DNA of 32,500 bases from Prorocentrum cordatum (Eukaryota; Sar; Dinophyceae; Prorocentrales; Prorocentraceae): positions 145,001-177,500 of the forward strand of contig CAUYUJ010018463.1 of assembly GCA_963575745.1 (NCBI GenBank), written 5' to 3'. A program made the position numbers and the translations under genes. The notes beneath the pieces were generated by a model. The model saw only the letters and a program-made list of their open reading frames with translations, had not been told where the DNA came from and did no database searches. This document shows positions 18,452 to 26,811 of the stretch, one piece after another; the stretch's first letter is position 1, and each line of letters begins with the position of its first letter.

Positions 18452-21400
18452 TCAACTGGCGGCCAGAATCTGCTGCGCCAAATGCACAACAGCGCTAGTA
18501 AGCGCCTCAGCAGCACTAAGTTCGGCGTCGGTTATCGTAGCACCCTCCAGGCACCACGCGGCTTCGCACACATCCCTCCAAACGAGAGGCATATTAGAGG
18601 ACACGGAGTAGGGGGAGGAGGAGGGGAGAGGAGAACACGAGACACTCTTATTACAATCATATCTGTGATTGATGAAACCCACTTGAAGCCAAAAGCCGCA
18701 CCCCGTCCCTTTGCTGCAAACTCCCCCATCGTATCCACCACGACAGGCGATAGGTTGTAGAAAGTCCTCAAAGCTAAACATGTACTCATATTGGTTGTAG
18801 AAGCAGTGGCCCTCGCGGGCCAAATGTGTAAGTTCATCAGCTCGTGTGTTATCTTCCCTGAATTCATGCCTATATAAGTCTTTCCCCAATCCAGAACTTC
18901 GAATGCCCAGATCCCCCGCAGCTCGATCTAGAACGTTAATACATCGGTCCACACGTCTCTGGTATTGTTCGTTGTCGCATCGCCATCGTCCCGTCAACCA
19001 GTTATTCACAAGTAAACTATCCCCTTTGATTTCTACCCCGAATCCTGGACTTACAATGTCCCACACCGTCTGCCTCTCGTTGATAATCGCCAGCCTCTTA
19101 GCAAGTTTTTGTGTATCTTTCTCACTCGGTACACGCTCAGTATCCCCCACCATCTCGGGAGGTGTATAGTACGCCGCTGTGCCCTTCCAGTTCTGAACAA
19201 AATACAGGAATACCTTTGGTTTATCGTACATGCACAAAAGATTCTGCCACATCTCCAGGAAAGAACGATAGCTCGTCTCGACACTCGACCACCAGGAGCT
19301 GCCATATGTAAGAATGTATGGATACTGCCAGCTACGCTGGCCCACTCTCTCTGGGCCAGCTCTCAACCTCTTGATCGTGGATGCCTGAGTACGGTTCCCG
19401 TGTAGTCGGCAACATTCTGCCATAATGTCCCTGCGCGTAGTCCACTCAACATTGTACATGAGCAATCCCCTTCTGCTGTCCACGAAAGCTCTGTTATCAG
19501 GACTGCAGTGATCAATATCATGACCTGGCAGGGAGAGTGTGGGCAGTAGAGCCGCCGACCCACTCCCTGAATCAATATTCTCAGAAGCCAAAGAATCACC
19601 ACCAAACCCTTGTCGTAGTCCCTGCAGTCGTCGTCTTTTCAAGGTCTGCCTGTTGAAGCTGGCGTCCTGGGTCGCAATGTGCCTGGCGAGCTCCTGTGAA
19701 ACATCCTCCAGCCTATCACTCAATGCAATACTCTCAGCAACAACTTGTGAGATGGCTCCCGCGAAAGATTGCGAGGGTGTATCAGCAAAGCGTACTCTCT
19801 TCTGGGAAGGCCCAGGATCAGCACCAAACGTGGCGACGTGTGCCTGGGGTGTTCCCTCGCATTCGGGGCTTCCCCAGGACTTGCGTCCTGACGCCTCCTG
19901 CAAAATTTGGCGACGTTGCCTGAGGTGTTCCCTCGCACTCGGGGCTTCCTCAGGACTTGCGCTCTGACGCCGTTGAACATGTCGACGGTGACAATCTGAC
20001 AAGATATACTCCTTGATACTTCTCATCATCGTCCAGCTCTTCCAAGCAATCATCTGTACAGCTGATGGGAAATTGGCCTCAGCGAAATGCTGTCGCACCT
20101 TGTGGAGCATCTCAGGGCGCCAGACACCCCATGTTAGCGAAGACGGCTTGCGACGGCACCACATACGCAGCAGACACATGCCCTCAAAAGCATGTATGGT
20201 TCGCACCGCCTCAGCATCAAGCGTGAACATCTCTCCCGCATATAGCAGACGCGATTGGACCTGAGCTTGATAACGACGATATTTGTGTTTCAGCGGTACC
20301 GATCTGCACCCAAAATATGATATCTGAGCGAAAAAGGATCCTCTGGCGCATTTAAGTCGATGTGCTAGGTCCTCGTGTCCCTCGAGAAAGCTTTTGCAGA
20401 CAACGCAGCCCAGAATGGAAAGCGACTCCACCGGTGTGAAGGCAACTCGTTGGTCTCCGACTTGGGCCAGAATCGGCGTAGGGTCCTGGGTCCCGCATAC
20501 GAGTATCTGCAAGGATGATGACTTCCAACTCATTCCCCAGTCTGCTAAAGCAACGGTGAAAACATCAACGATCTTCTGGATTTCCTTAGCATTCCTCCCC
20601 ACAAGGTACAGATTATCAGCCCAAAGCGCATGGTTGTACGTGTGGTAGGTAGCGGGGTTGTGGGGGTCGGGGATCTCGTACCCTATGTTCTGAGCGTCCA
20701 GAGAGGCAACTACAGAGGCCCACATGGCGATAACCACGATGTTGAAGGCTAGCGGGCTCTCAGTCCCGCCCGTCCTCAAGCTCTTATCCCAAGACCCCCC
20801 ATCCAGTTGGATCCCTTCGAAGACGATGGTGCAATTTGTAATAGCGAGCGGCTCAATAAGTGCATATTGTAAACGTGCTGGGATCTCTAGTTTATCCATT
20901 GCGCGTGCAAGCATACTGAGCGTGACATTGTCGAATGCTCGTGCAATATCTGCCGATGCAATATGTGCGCTCTGATCTTTGCCCCATATAGAAGCGTGCT
21001 GTGCAATACCTTTAAGTGCGGCCGCGATCTCCCATGTATGCCGTCCCCCTGCAAAGCCGTAGATTCCCAACTTACTTTTCCAGAGAGCCAGCCTGTCCTC
21101 AATAAGAATAGTAACTGCCGTGAGGTACCACTTGCCTAGAGTGTTGGAAATTATCAAGTTCCTGGTGTCATCCAGGGACTCCATGTTGGACATCTTCGGC
21201 ATGAGATTCAAATACACGTCACACCATGAGCTGGGAGTGCGTCGACGACCCGAATATATCTCCTGAAACACAGCAGTGATCCTGCGCATCGAGCGCCATG
21301 GCAGAACTTTGAGTAACTCAATGCTGACACCATCGGGTCCACAAGCTTTGCCGCTACGAAGGCGAGCGCGGGCTCGATATATGACGGAAGGCGTGAGTGT

Positions 21401-22744
21401 GGGGCCAACTGCTTGGCTGTCAAGTGCTGCGCGACGGAGACGTGTAACAAGTTGTGCATTACGCTCACGCTCAGCAGGACATGTCATGGTACGTACAGCA
21501 TGTGCATGCACCTCCTCCTCCCAGGCCTCCCTGTCCTCCGTGACGATACCATCCACCTTCAATTTACGAACTCTCGTCCTCTTCCCCCTCCTAGTCGGTG
21601 CTACTGAATATTCAGCTTTCTGTCGATTGTATTCGTCTTGCAATGGTCGGAGTTGCCGTCTAAGTTCACGCTGTGCTTGCCGATTGCCTTTATGTTCACG
21701 AACTTGCTTTTCAAGTAGGGCATGCTGTGGGGTCCTCGCAGGGGGTGACCTCTGGTGTCCAGGAGCACTCAGCAGGGGCAGGGCGTGATCACGAATTGTT
21801 TTTGCCATCTCCTCTGGGCCTACTACAGGTACCTGGATATCCACCAAAGCTCGAAACATATCCTCCTCCCTGTGGCTCTCGAACTGCTTATGGGCACTAT
21901 GATGCCTAGGTGCAGGACGGTAACGTGATGTAGGCTTCGCTGCAACATTCATCTCAACACGAACGAGAGCGTGGTCGCTGAATCGGCTGTCGTGAGCCTC
22001 ATACAACATGTCCACTCTACCATCTACAATCATGTCAGACCAACTGGTGGGCACCATGATGTAATCAAGCACACGGGGAGCCGTCTGCCTGCCTAAAGGT
22101 TCAAAAGTAGGCACCCTCCGAGTCCCTAGTGTATTTGTCGCGCAGAGCCGCATCCGCTGCATGAAGCCCTCCATCTCCTCCCTCATGTGATCTTCCCTCC
22201 ACCTCCTCTGTTCATGATCCCCTTTCACACCATACCCTCTATGCATAGCAATGGACAGAGCTTGGCCTGTGTGGATCCCGAACCTGGTCTCAAGTCCAGG
22301 CGTCAGCTCCACTTGGCAGTCTCCCGCCAGCACAAGTCTGTAGTCAGACCCATTCTTCGAACAAAAGTGTGCAAACGTCTGCCTAATATAACCAAGCATA
22401 CTCTTCTGAACATCAAGTGCATCATCACGATCGCAGTGCGGGAAATACGCCGACACCAAGAAAACACACGGGCGCCTAAACGCAAGTATTGAAATACGGT
22501 CTGTTGAAAAACTGGCTTTGATATTATGACGTTGTTGCCCTCTGATCACAACGCCAGCCTGCTTGCAAGTAGAGAGATAAGACTCCCATCCCAACTTTCT
22601 AAAACTGATCGAATTATGTGAGAGGTTCTGGCACTCCTGCAGACACACGATATTTACCCCCAGTGTAGACAGCAGGCGCATGCAACTAAATCCCCTGTCC
22701 TGACTCTTGCCGATCTTATTCACATTCAAAGTCCCAAGCTGCAT
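18452..22744 (-). CDS. LINE-C ORF2: AP-like endonuclease - reverse transcriptase - circularly permuted RNase H-like protein
   Basis: Start taken at the ATG at 22744 (MQLGTLNVNK); the frame is open up to the ORF1 TGA at 22792, so readthrough could add 15 residues. Residue numbers count from the TTG at 22762. Endonuclease 7-275: LQECQNL (E43), LAGDCQVE (D148, with Gln where Asn is usual), RVLDYIMV, RFSDHALV (D263/H264). Charged spacer to ~460. RT ~465-760: GKACGPDGVS, motif A SADIARAFD (D605), motif B RTGGTESPLAFN, motif C LWADNLYL (D716-N717). Thumb to ~920, disordered linker ~925-1010. C-terminal RNase H-like region ~1215-1436: IKGDSLLVNNW (D1248), FREDNTRADELTHLA (D1309), GGYDGGVCSKGTGCGFW (D1345), TDAELSAAEAL (E1414). 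Function: target-primed reverse transcription. About 35 Trp are all TGG, so TGA is not a Trp codon here. Confidence 0.93.
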   Translation of the reverse strand: MQLGTLNVNKIGKSQDRGFSCMRLLSTLGVNIVCLQECQNLSHNSISFRKLGWESYLSTCKQAGVVIRGQQRHNIKASFSTDRISILAFRRPCVFLVSAYFPHCDRDDALDVQKSMLGYIRQTFAHFCSKNGSDYRLVLAGDCQVELTPGLETRFGIHTGQALSIAMHRGYGVKGDHEQRRWREDHMREEMEGFMQRMRLCATNTLGTRRVPTFEPLGRQTAPRVLDYIMVPTSWSDMIVDGRVDMLYEAHDSRFSDHALVRVEMNVAAKPTSRYRPAPRHHSAHKQFESHREEDMFRALVDIQVPVVGPEEMAKTIRDHALPLLSAPGHQRSPPARTPQHALLEKQVREHKGNRQAQRELRRQLRPLQDEYNRQKAEYSVAPTRRGKRTRVRKLKVDGIVTEDREAWEEEVHAHAVRTMTCPAERERNAQLVTRLRRAALDSQAVGPTLTPSVIYRARARLRSGKACGPDGVSIELLKVLPWRSMRRITAVFQEIYSGRRRTPSSWCDVYLNLMPKMSNMESLDDTRNLIISNTLGKWYLTAVTILIEDRLALWKSKLGIYGFAGGRHTWEIAAALKGIAQHASIWGKDQSAHIASADIARAFDNVTLSMLARAMDKLEIPARLQYALIEPLAITNCTIVFEGIQLDGGSWDKSLRTGGTESPLAFNIVVIAMWASVVASLDAQNIGYEIPDPHNPATYHTYNHALWADNLYLVGRNAKEIQKIVDVFTVALADWGMSWKSSSLQILVCGTQDPTPILAQVGDQRVAFTPVESLSILGCVVCKSFLEGHEDLAHRLKCARGSFFAQISYFGCRSVPLKHKYRRYQAQVQSRLLYAGEMFTLDAEAVRTIHAFEGMCLLRMWCRRKPSSLTWGVWRPEMLHKVRQHFAEANFPSAVQMIAWKSWTMMRSIKEYILSDCHRRHVQRRQSASPEEAPSAREHLRQRRQILQEASGRKSWGSPECEGTPQAHVATFGADPGPSQKRVRFADTPSQSFAGAISQVVAESIALSDRLEDVSQELARHIATQDASFNRQTLKRRRLQGLRQGFGGDSLASENIDSGSGSAALLPTLSLPGHDIDHCSPDNRAFVDSRRGLLMYNVEWTTRRDIMAECCRLHGNRTQASTIKRLRAGPERVGQRSWQYPYILTYGSSWWSSVETSYRSFLEMWQNLLCMYDKPKVFLYFVQNWKGTAAYYTPPEMVGDTERVPSEKDTQKLAKRLAIINERQTVWDIVSPGFGVEIKGDSLLVNNWLTGRWRCDNEQYQRRVDRCINVLDRAAGDLGIRSSGLGKDLYRHEFREDNTRADELTHLAREGHCFYNQYEYMFSFEDFLQPIACRGGYDGGVCSKGTGCGFWLQVGFINHRYDCNKSVSCSPLPSSSPYSVSSNMPLVWRDVCEAAWCLEGATITDAELSAAEALTSAVVHLAQQILAAS
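19831..19971 (-). repeat. Tandem duplication inside LINE-C ORF2 linker, read in two frames
   Basis: Copies at 19831-19894 and 19908-19971 (top strand GTGTTCCCTCGCATTCGGGG versus GTGTTCCCTCGCACTCGGGG), offset 77 bp. Because the offset is not a multiple of three and one copy has an extra base, the copies encode different peptides: SASPEEAPSAREHLRQRR and GRKSWGSPECEGTPQAHV. Confidence 0.85.
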
Positions 22745-22789
22745 GAGTAGGGAGTCAGGCAACCCACTCTTAGGACCCGTTGAGCCCCG

Positions 22790-22792
22790 TCA
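22790..22792 (-). other. In-frame UGA-CGG between LINE-C ORF1 and ORF2 (candidate readthrough stop)
   Basis: The bottom strand reads AGT-CGT-TGA-CGG-GGC. No other stop separates ORF1 from ORF2: ten open codons lead to the TTG at 22762 and six more to the ATG at 22744. UGA-CGG is a known leaky context in plant RNA virus readthrough genes. A downstream GGGGCTC is shared with LINE-A. Confidence 0.55.
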
Positions 22793-23938
22793 ACGACTTG
22801 AATTGAGAGCGGCCGTGAAATCATCATACGTGCATGTGATATTTGTGTTGTGTTTAATCGTGCCATCCCATATGTCACGATGTACTTCCCAGTTGCCCGT
22901 CGTCACCTTGAATACGGCAACCTCAACCGGTCTACGACTCGCATCGGCAGGCTTCGTCCAGATCGTACTCGTACCATTGCCCGACCCCGTCTCGGCCTTG
23001 ATATCCATCGCTGGGTTATTGCCTATCTTCTCACGCCATGTACCGTAGAACCTACCGCATGCCGAGATGTGATCCTTCTTCCATGGAGGTGCTTCCAAGC
23101 GAACTCTGACTGTTGCTGGGGTGGCTGTCATATTCGCGAACATGCTGGCACGTGTGGGTGGGCTCCGTGCCGTCTGCTGTGGCGTGCGGGTGTTGTCAGG
23201 CGTGAAGGCATCTTCGAGAAGTTGCTTGATCTCCCAGAAAACTGAATCTTCTGTGCCCGCAGTGAACTTCATCTTCACCGAGCTCAGCATCATGCGACTG
23301 CCGTTCAAGCGTAGGGTTCCCATCGCATCGAATCGACTATCGATCTCGTTGGGGAGTATTGACCTGATATTAGTAATGAGCTGAGCGGCATCCGAATCCC
23401 TCATCATCGACTGTGAACGCTGAAGTGTTGACCCATTCCATTGTGTCCATCCAGTGAGCTCGACAAAGCTACGATGCCAAGAGAGCCTCTGTCCTCCCCC
23501 TCCTCCCAAAGGATTGGCACCAGGGCCGGTACCGAAACCTCCAGAGGTGGATGCGCTGGCAGTGCTTGGTGGATTCGAACGGAGATCCTTCATCTGACGC
23601 TCTAGGTCACTCATGCGTTTGTCCTGCACCTCCTGATGGGTAGAAATGCGTGCAATATCAGCTTTCATCATTCCCTGCTCGGCTGCTGCTACCGCCTGAC
23701 CTGCCATGATTTCTTTGTGAAAGTTTTGCATCCATCCAGGCGCCTCGCTCGCTGTGGACAAGCTGGCCGCCTTGGCTGCCTCAAGAGACTGGCGTGCCTG
23801 TGCAAGCGCATCCTGATATGCTCGTCCCTCCCCATCACGTCCCTCTGCCCCGCAATGACGAACCTGCCTCTGAAAATCCTCTCCTGCTCCCATGACTGCA
23901 TCCCCTCCTCCAGGCATGTTGGCAGCAATATTGGCCAT
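22790..23938 (-). CDS. LINE-C ORF1: coiled-coil nucleic-acid-binding-type protein
   Basis: The first ATG in the frame is at 23938 (MANIAANMPGGGD). The frame is open further up to a TGA near 24230, and the extra ~93 codons (LQDRAFLQRWGFPD and so on) look protein-like, so a non-AUG start cannot be excluded. After a Gly/Ala-rich start comes a predicted coiled coil (AYQDALAQARQSLEAAKAAS and, later, VQDKRMSDLERQMKDL). Then a Gly/Ser hinge, then a C-terminal domain conserved with LINE-A: SFVELTGWTQW, VKMKFTAGTED, LEAPPWKKDHISACGRFYG, FKVTTGNWEV. No CCHC zinc knuckle is visible. By position it is the RNA-binding ORF1p; the fold is not recognised. It ends at a TGA in frame with ORF2. Confidence 0.8.
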   Translation of the reverse strand: MANIAANMPGGGDAVMGAGEDFQRQVRHCGAEGRDGEGRAYQDALAQARQSLEAAKAASLSTASEAPGWMQNFHKEIMAGQAVAAAEQGMMKADIARISTHQEVQDKRMSDLERQMKDLRSNPPSTASASTSGGFGTGPGANPLGGGGGQRLSWHRSFVELTGWTQWNGSTLQRSQSMMRDSDAAQLITNIRSILPNEIDSRFDAMGTLRLNGSRMMLSSVKMKFTAGTEDSVFWEIKQLLEDAFTPDNTRTPQQTARSPPTRASMFANMTATPATVRVRLEAPPWKKDHISACGRFYGTWREKIGNNPAMDIKAETGSGNGTSTIWTKPADASRRPVEVAVFKVTTGNWEVHRDIWDGTIKHNTNITCTYDDFTAALNSSR

Positions 23939-24356
23939 ATCTTCAGAGTCTGGGAACCCCCACCTTTGAAGAAAAGCACGATCTTGTAACACTTCACTTG
24001 CACGTTTGAAACTGTGGCGTGAAGTCCCGAAATATTGATCCAAATCAACAGAAGGTATGTCCAAGGAAGGACCCTGTCTACGGCACCACTGTGATGTTGT
24101 CTCTCCCCAATGTTCGAGACCACACTGCCGACGAAAGACAACTTGTGAATCCCAGGAGTCTTCCGTCCTGAGTCGTCCAGATCGTACTCTCACGATAACA
24201 ACGAGACAAGTATGCAAGATGTACGGTACTCAGGCAAAGACTACTCTGAGGCACCGTGTACAGTAAGTGGAACAAAGAACGCCTTACTGCACAATGCAGC
24301 TCGAGACGAGGGGGACCCCAGCGGTGAGACCAGGCCAAGCGGGAGGTAAGCTCCGC
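23939..24356 (-). other. LINE-C 5' leader
   Basis: 418 nt upstream of the first ORF1 ATG, or about 140 nt if ORF1 starts without AUG near 24217. Features shared with the LINE-A leader are GGCCTGG, a GGGG-CCCC block and CTCGAGC within the first 65 nt. No TATA-like or other promoter element can be named. Confidence 0.5.
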
Positions 24357-24396
24357 TCAACCTGGTCACCGCCGGGAACCTCGTTGAGCTCCTTGC
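24357..24396 (+). repeat. H repeat right half with target-site duplication (LINE-C 5' side)
   Basis: TCAACCTGGT then CACCGCCGGGAACCTCGTTG and AGCTCCTTGC. Joined to 18391-18418 without LINE-C it restores the sequence seen intact at 30082-30141. Confidence 0.92.
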
Positions 24397-24830
24397 TTCC
24401 GTCAGGCAGCTCAGGATCAAAGCGGAGAGCTTCTTCGGGCTTTTCTACAAAACTTCAAATTCGGATTTTTCGAACTTAAAATGAAGTCGGTTCCTCCAAG
24501 TAAACTAGTACTGAAAATAGCTCTAGAGAGCTGAGCTGCTCAGGGAACGAAGTTTATATGCCAATGCTCGGAGTAAAAATCTGCTTTCTGAAAATAAATT
24601 GTCAAATATCTTTCAAAACATTGCAAAACCACCAAAAAGTTATCACTTTGTCCTTTCTGGCCGGGTCGACCAACTAGCTCCACCCCGCGCCGGAATTCCT
24701 CTAGCTCATCGATGCCGAAGAGCTCTACAAGGTACGCCGAAGAGCTCTACGAGGTACGATGCGCGGGACGCTGAAAACCTCGCAGAAGACGCTTGCAGGA
24801 GCGTCGTTGGTCATGCAAAGCGCGCAGCTG
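24397..24830 (+). repeat. S3 body block, tail and linker
   Basis: GAAGTCGGTTCCTCCAAGTA, AGAGAGCTGAGCTGCTCAGG, AAGTTTATATGCCAATGCTC, AAATTGTCAAATATCTTTCA, CAACTAGCTCCACCCCGCGC, CGGAATTCCTCTAGCTCATC. Very close to 30142-30480, which is the same module without a LINE. The linker 24715-24830 holds two GCCGAAGAGCTCTACnAGGTACG units and GATGCGCGGGACGCTG, shared with 29728-29774. Confidence 0.82.
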
Positions 24831-24885
24831 GAAACCGGCGATAAACCGTCAACCAGGTTACCGCCGGGACCCTGGTAGAGCTCTG
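24831..24885 (+). repeat. H repeat (type b), unoccupied
   Basis: GAAACCGGCGATAAACCGTC-AACCAGGTTACCGCCGGGAC then CCTGGTAGAGCTCTG. Confidence 0.85.
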
Positions 24886-25254
24886 TTCTCACACCGCGCT
24901 GCTCAGAACACAGGGGGTAAGCTTCTGGAGAGAGAAACGAAAAAATCGAAAAATCACGTTTTTCTGTTTTTATCGACATCGGTTCCCCCAAGTGTTTTGA
25001 TAGAAATACTACACCTATGGACCTGAAAATTTTACTGGCAGACGCGTCTCAACCCACTACAGGTGCGAAAAATCTGCTTTCTCAAAATGAATTGTCAAAT
25101 ATCTTTCAAATATTCGTAAAACCACCCAAAAGTTGTCACATTGTCCGCCTCGGCCGGATCGGCCAACTAGCTCCACCCCGCGCCGGAATTCCTCTAGCTC
25201 ATCGATGGCGAAGAGCTCTACGAGGTATTACTCTTAAGCTTCCAGCAATAACTG
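24886..25254 (+). repeat. S3 body block with tail
   Basis: TCACGTTTTTCTGTTTTTAT, CCCCAAGTGTTTTGATAGAA, TGGCAGACGCGTCTCAACCC, CAAATATCTTTCAAATATTC, CAACTAGCTCCACCCCGCGC, then AAGAGCTCTACGAGGT at 25211-25226, an inverted copy of the arm of the next H repeat. Confidence 0.82.
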
Positions 25255-25311
25255 GGAACCGGCGGTAAATCGTCAACCAGGTTACCGCCGGGCACCTCGT
25301 AGAGCTCTTTT
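25255..25311 (+). repeat. H repeat (type b), unoccupied
   Basis: GGAACCGGCGGTAAATCGTC-AACCAGGTTACCGCCGGGCA then CCTCGTAGAGCTCTTTTC. The outer arm ACCTCGTAGAGCTCTT (25294-25309) pairs perfectly with 25211-25226. Confidence 0.88.
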
Positions 25312-25628
25312 CTTGCACAGCGATCCTCGAAAAACGTGAAGGCAGCTTCTAAAGCGAGAGGCGAAAAATTCCAAATATTATATTGCAGCTACGGACCTGA
25401 AAATTTGACTGGCAGACGCGGCATAATCCACTACACGTGATAAAAATTTGGTTTATCAAAATGAATTCTCAAATATCTTTCAAATCTTACCAAAACCGAC
25501 CCAAAGTCATCACTTTGTCTCTTAAGGCCGGGTCGACCAACTAGCTCCAGCCCGCGCCGGAATTCCTTTAGCTCATCGATGCCGATGAGCTCTACGAGGT
25601 ACTTGCTAAGGGAAGCTCTACGAGTTAC
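25312..25628 (+). repeat. S3 body block with tail
   Basis: AGCTACGGACCTGAAAATTT, GACTGGCAGACGCGGCATAA, AACCGACCCAAAGTCATCAC, AACTAGCTCCAGCCCGCGCC. It closes with GGAAGCTCTACGAGT (25611-25625), the inverted counterpart of the next H arm. The TTTTTCTG..CAAGT part is missing, so this is an internally deleted S3. Confidence 0.8.
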
Positions 25629-25688
25629 TGGGCGCCGGCGGTAAACCGTCAACCTTCCTTACCGCCGGGGGACTCGTAGAGCTTCCTG
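25629..25688 (+). repeat. H repeat (type a), unoccupied, with matching outer arms
   Basis: GGGCGCCGGCGGTAAACCGT-CAACCTTCCTTACCGCCGGG, then ACTCGTAGAGCTTCC (25672-25686), which pairs over 15 bp with 25611-25625. Confidence 0.9.
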
Positions 25689-26811
25689 ACAGTATATAGT
25701 GGGGGAAAAAATAGTTTTCAGCCCAAGCGATTTCAGACCTCTCAAGATGACTCTCACAAAAAACAAACAGTTTCGCAACCCAGTTCGAATATCAGACCGA
25801 GTTCAGACCTTCAATGCGACAGGCGGACGCGTCCGATGTCTGCGAATCGACTCATGTGATTACCAGCCCTGCAGCCCCCCGACAGCCCGAGTTAAGTGCA
25901 GAAAACCGACAGCATCTCTCAGGATGACTCGAATAATACAATAGTTTCGCGGACCTGTTTCGAGCAGCAGACCAAGTTCTGAGCTCTCGAATCGACCAAC
26001 GAACGCGCCTGATGTGTGCAAATCGATTTCTATGACCCGCAGCACTGTAGCCCTTCCCCAGCACGAGTTGGGTGCAGAAAATTGAGAGCACTTTGCACGA
26101 TGATTCGGACAATACGAATAGTTTCGCGACCCTAGCTCGGGCAGCAGGCCGAGTTCAGAGCTTTCGATACAACAGACAAACGCGCCCGATGATTCCCAAT
26201 CGATTTATGTAACTATAGCCTCAGTAGCTGCCCTACAGCTCGAGTTAAGTACAGAAAACCGAGAGCGTTTGTCAAGATAACTCGAATAATACGAATAGAT
26301 TTGCGGACCTAGCTCGGCTAGCAGATCGAGTTCAGACCTATGGATTCAACAGGCGAACGCGCCTGATCATTGCCAGTGCGATAGGTGTGCTTACCAGAAC
26401 TGTAGCTGCCCTACAGCTCGAGTTAAGTAGCAAATACCGACAGCGCGTATCAAGTTGACTCGAATAATACGAATAGGTTTGCGGACCTAGCTCGGCTAGC
26501 AGACCGAGTTTAGACCTATGGATTCAACAGGCGAACGCGCCTCATGATTCTGAGTGCGATACGAGTGCTTACCAGCACTGTAGCTGCCCTACAGCTCGAG
26601 TTAAGTAGAAAATACCGACAGCGCGTATCAAGTTGACTCGAATAATACAAACAGGTTTGCGGACCTAGCTCGGCTGACAGACCGAGTTCAGACCTCTGGG
26701 TTCAACAGGCGAACGCGCCTGATCATTCTGCATGCATTAGCTGTGCTTACCAGCTCTGTAGCTGCCCTAGAGCTCGAGTTATGTTCAGAAAACCGACAGC
26801 GCGTATCAAGA
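25689..26811 (+). repeat. S1 satellite array, about 6 monomers
   Basis: Phase marks at about 25746, 25924, 26100, 26278, 26455, 26634 and 26811. Every interval is 176-179, the most regular array in the window. Confidence 0.88.

Larger units (their letters stand above)
18419..24356 (-). mobile_element. LINE-C: full-length non-LTR retrotransposon with both ORFs open
   Basis: A 5.9-kb bottom-strand element between two copies of TCAACCTGGT. The 3' end reads ...GGTCCGAAAACCCAAAAA, so the tail is short and A-rich; the 3'UTR is only about 33 nt. The 5' end starts GCGGAGCTTACCTCCCGC, which can form a small hairpin. Intact ORF1 and ORF2, an unbroken target duplication and an empty-site paralogue at 30082 show a comparatively young insertion. 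No LTRs, terminal inverted repeats or transposase. Confidence 0.93.

Noticed and set aside
22790-22792. UGA reassigned to Trp, as reported in some alveolates, which would fuse ORF1 and ORF2
   Set aside because: LINE-C ORF2 uses only TGG for about 35 Trp, and one LINE-A internal TGA aligns with Arg. A standard code with possible readthrough fits better.
18452-24217. Bacterial retron, diversity-generating or group II intron RT
   Set aside because: The AP-like endonuclease, ORF1, target duplication, RNase H-like tail and satellite context are those of a eukaryotic non-LTR element; no msr/msd, template repeat or intron ribozyme is seen.
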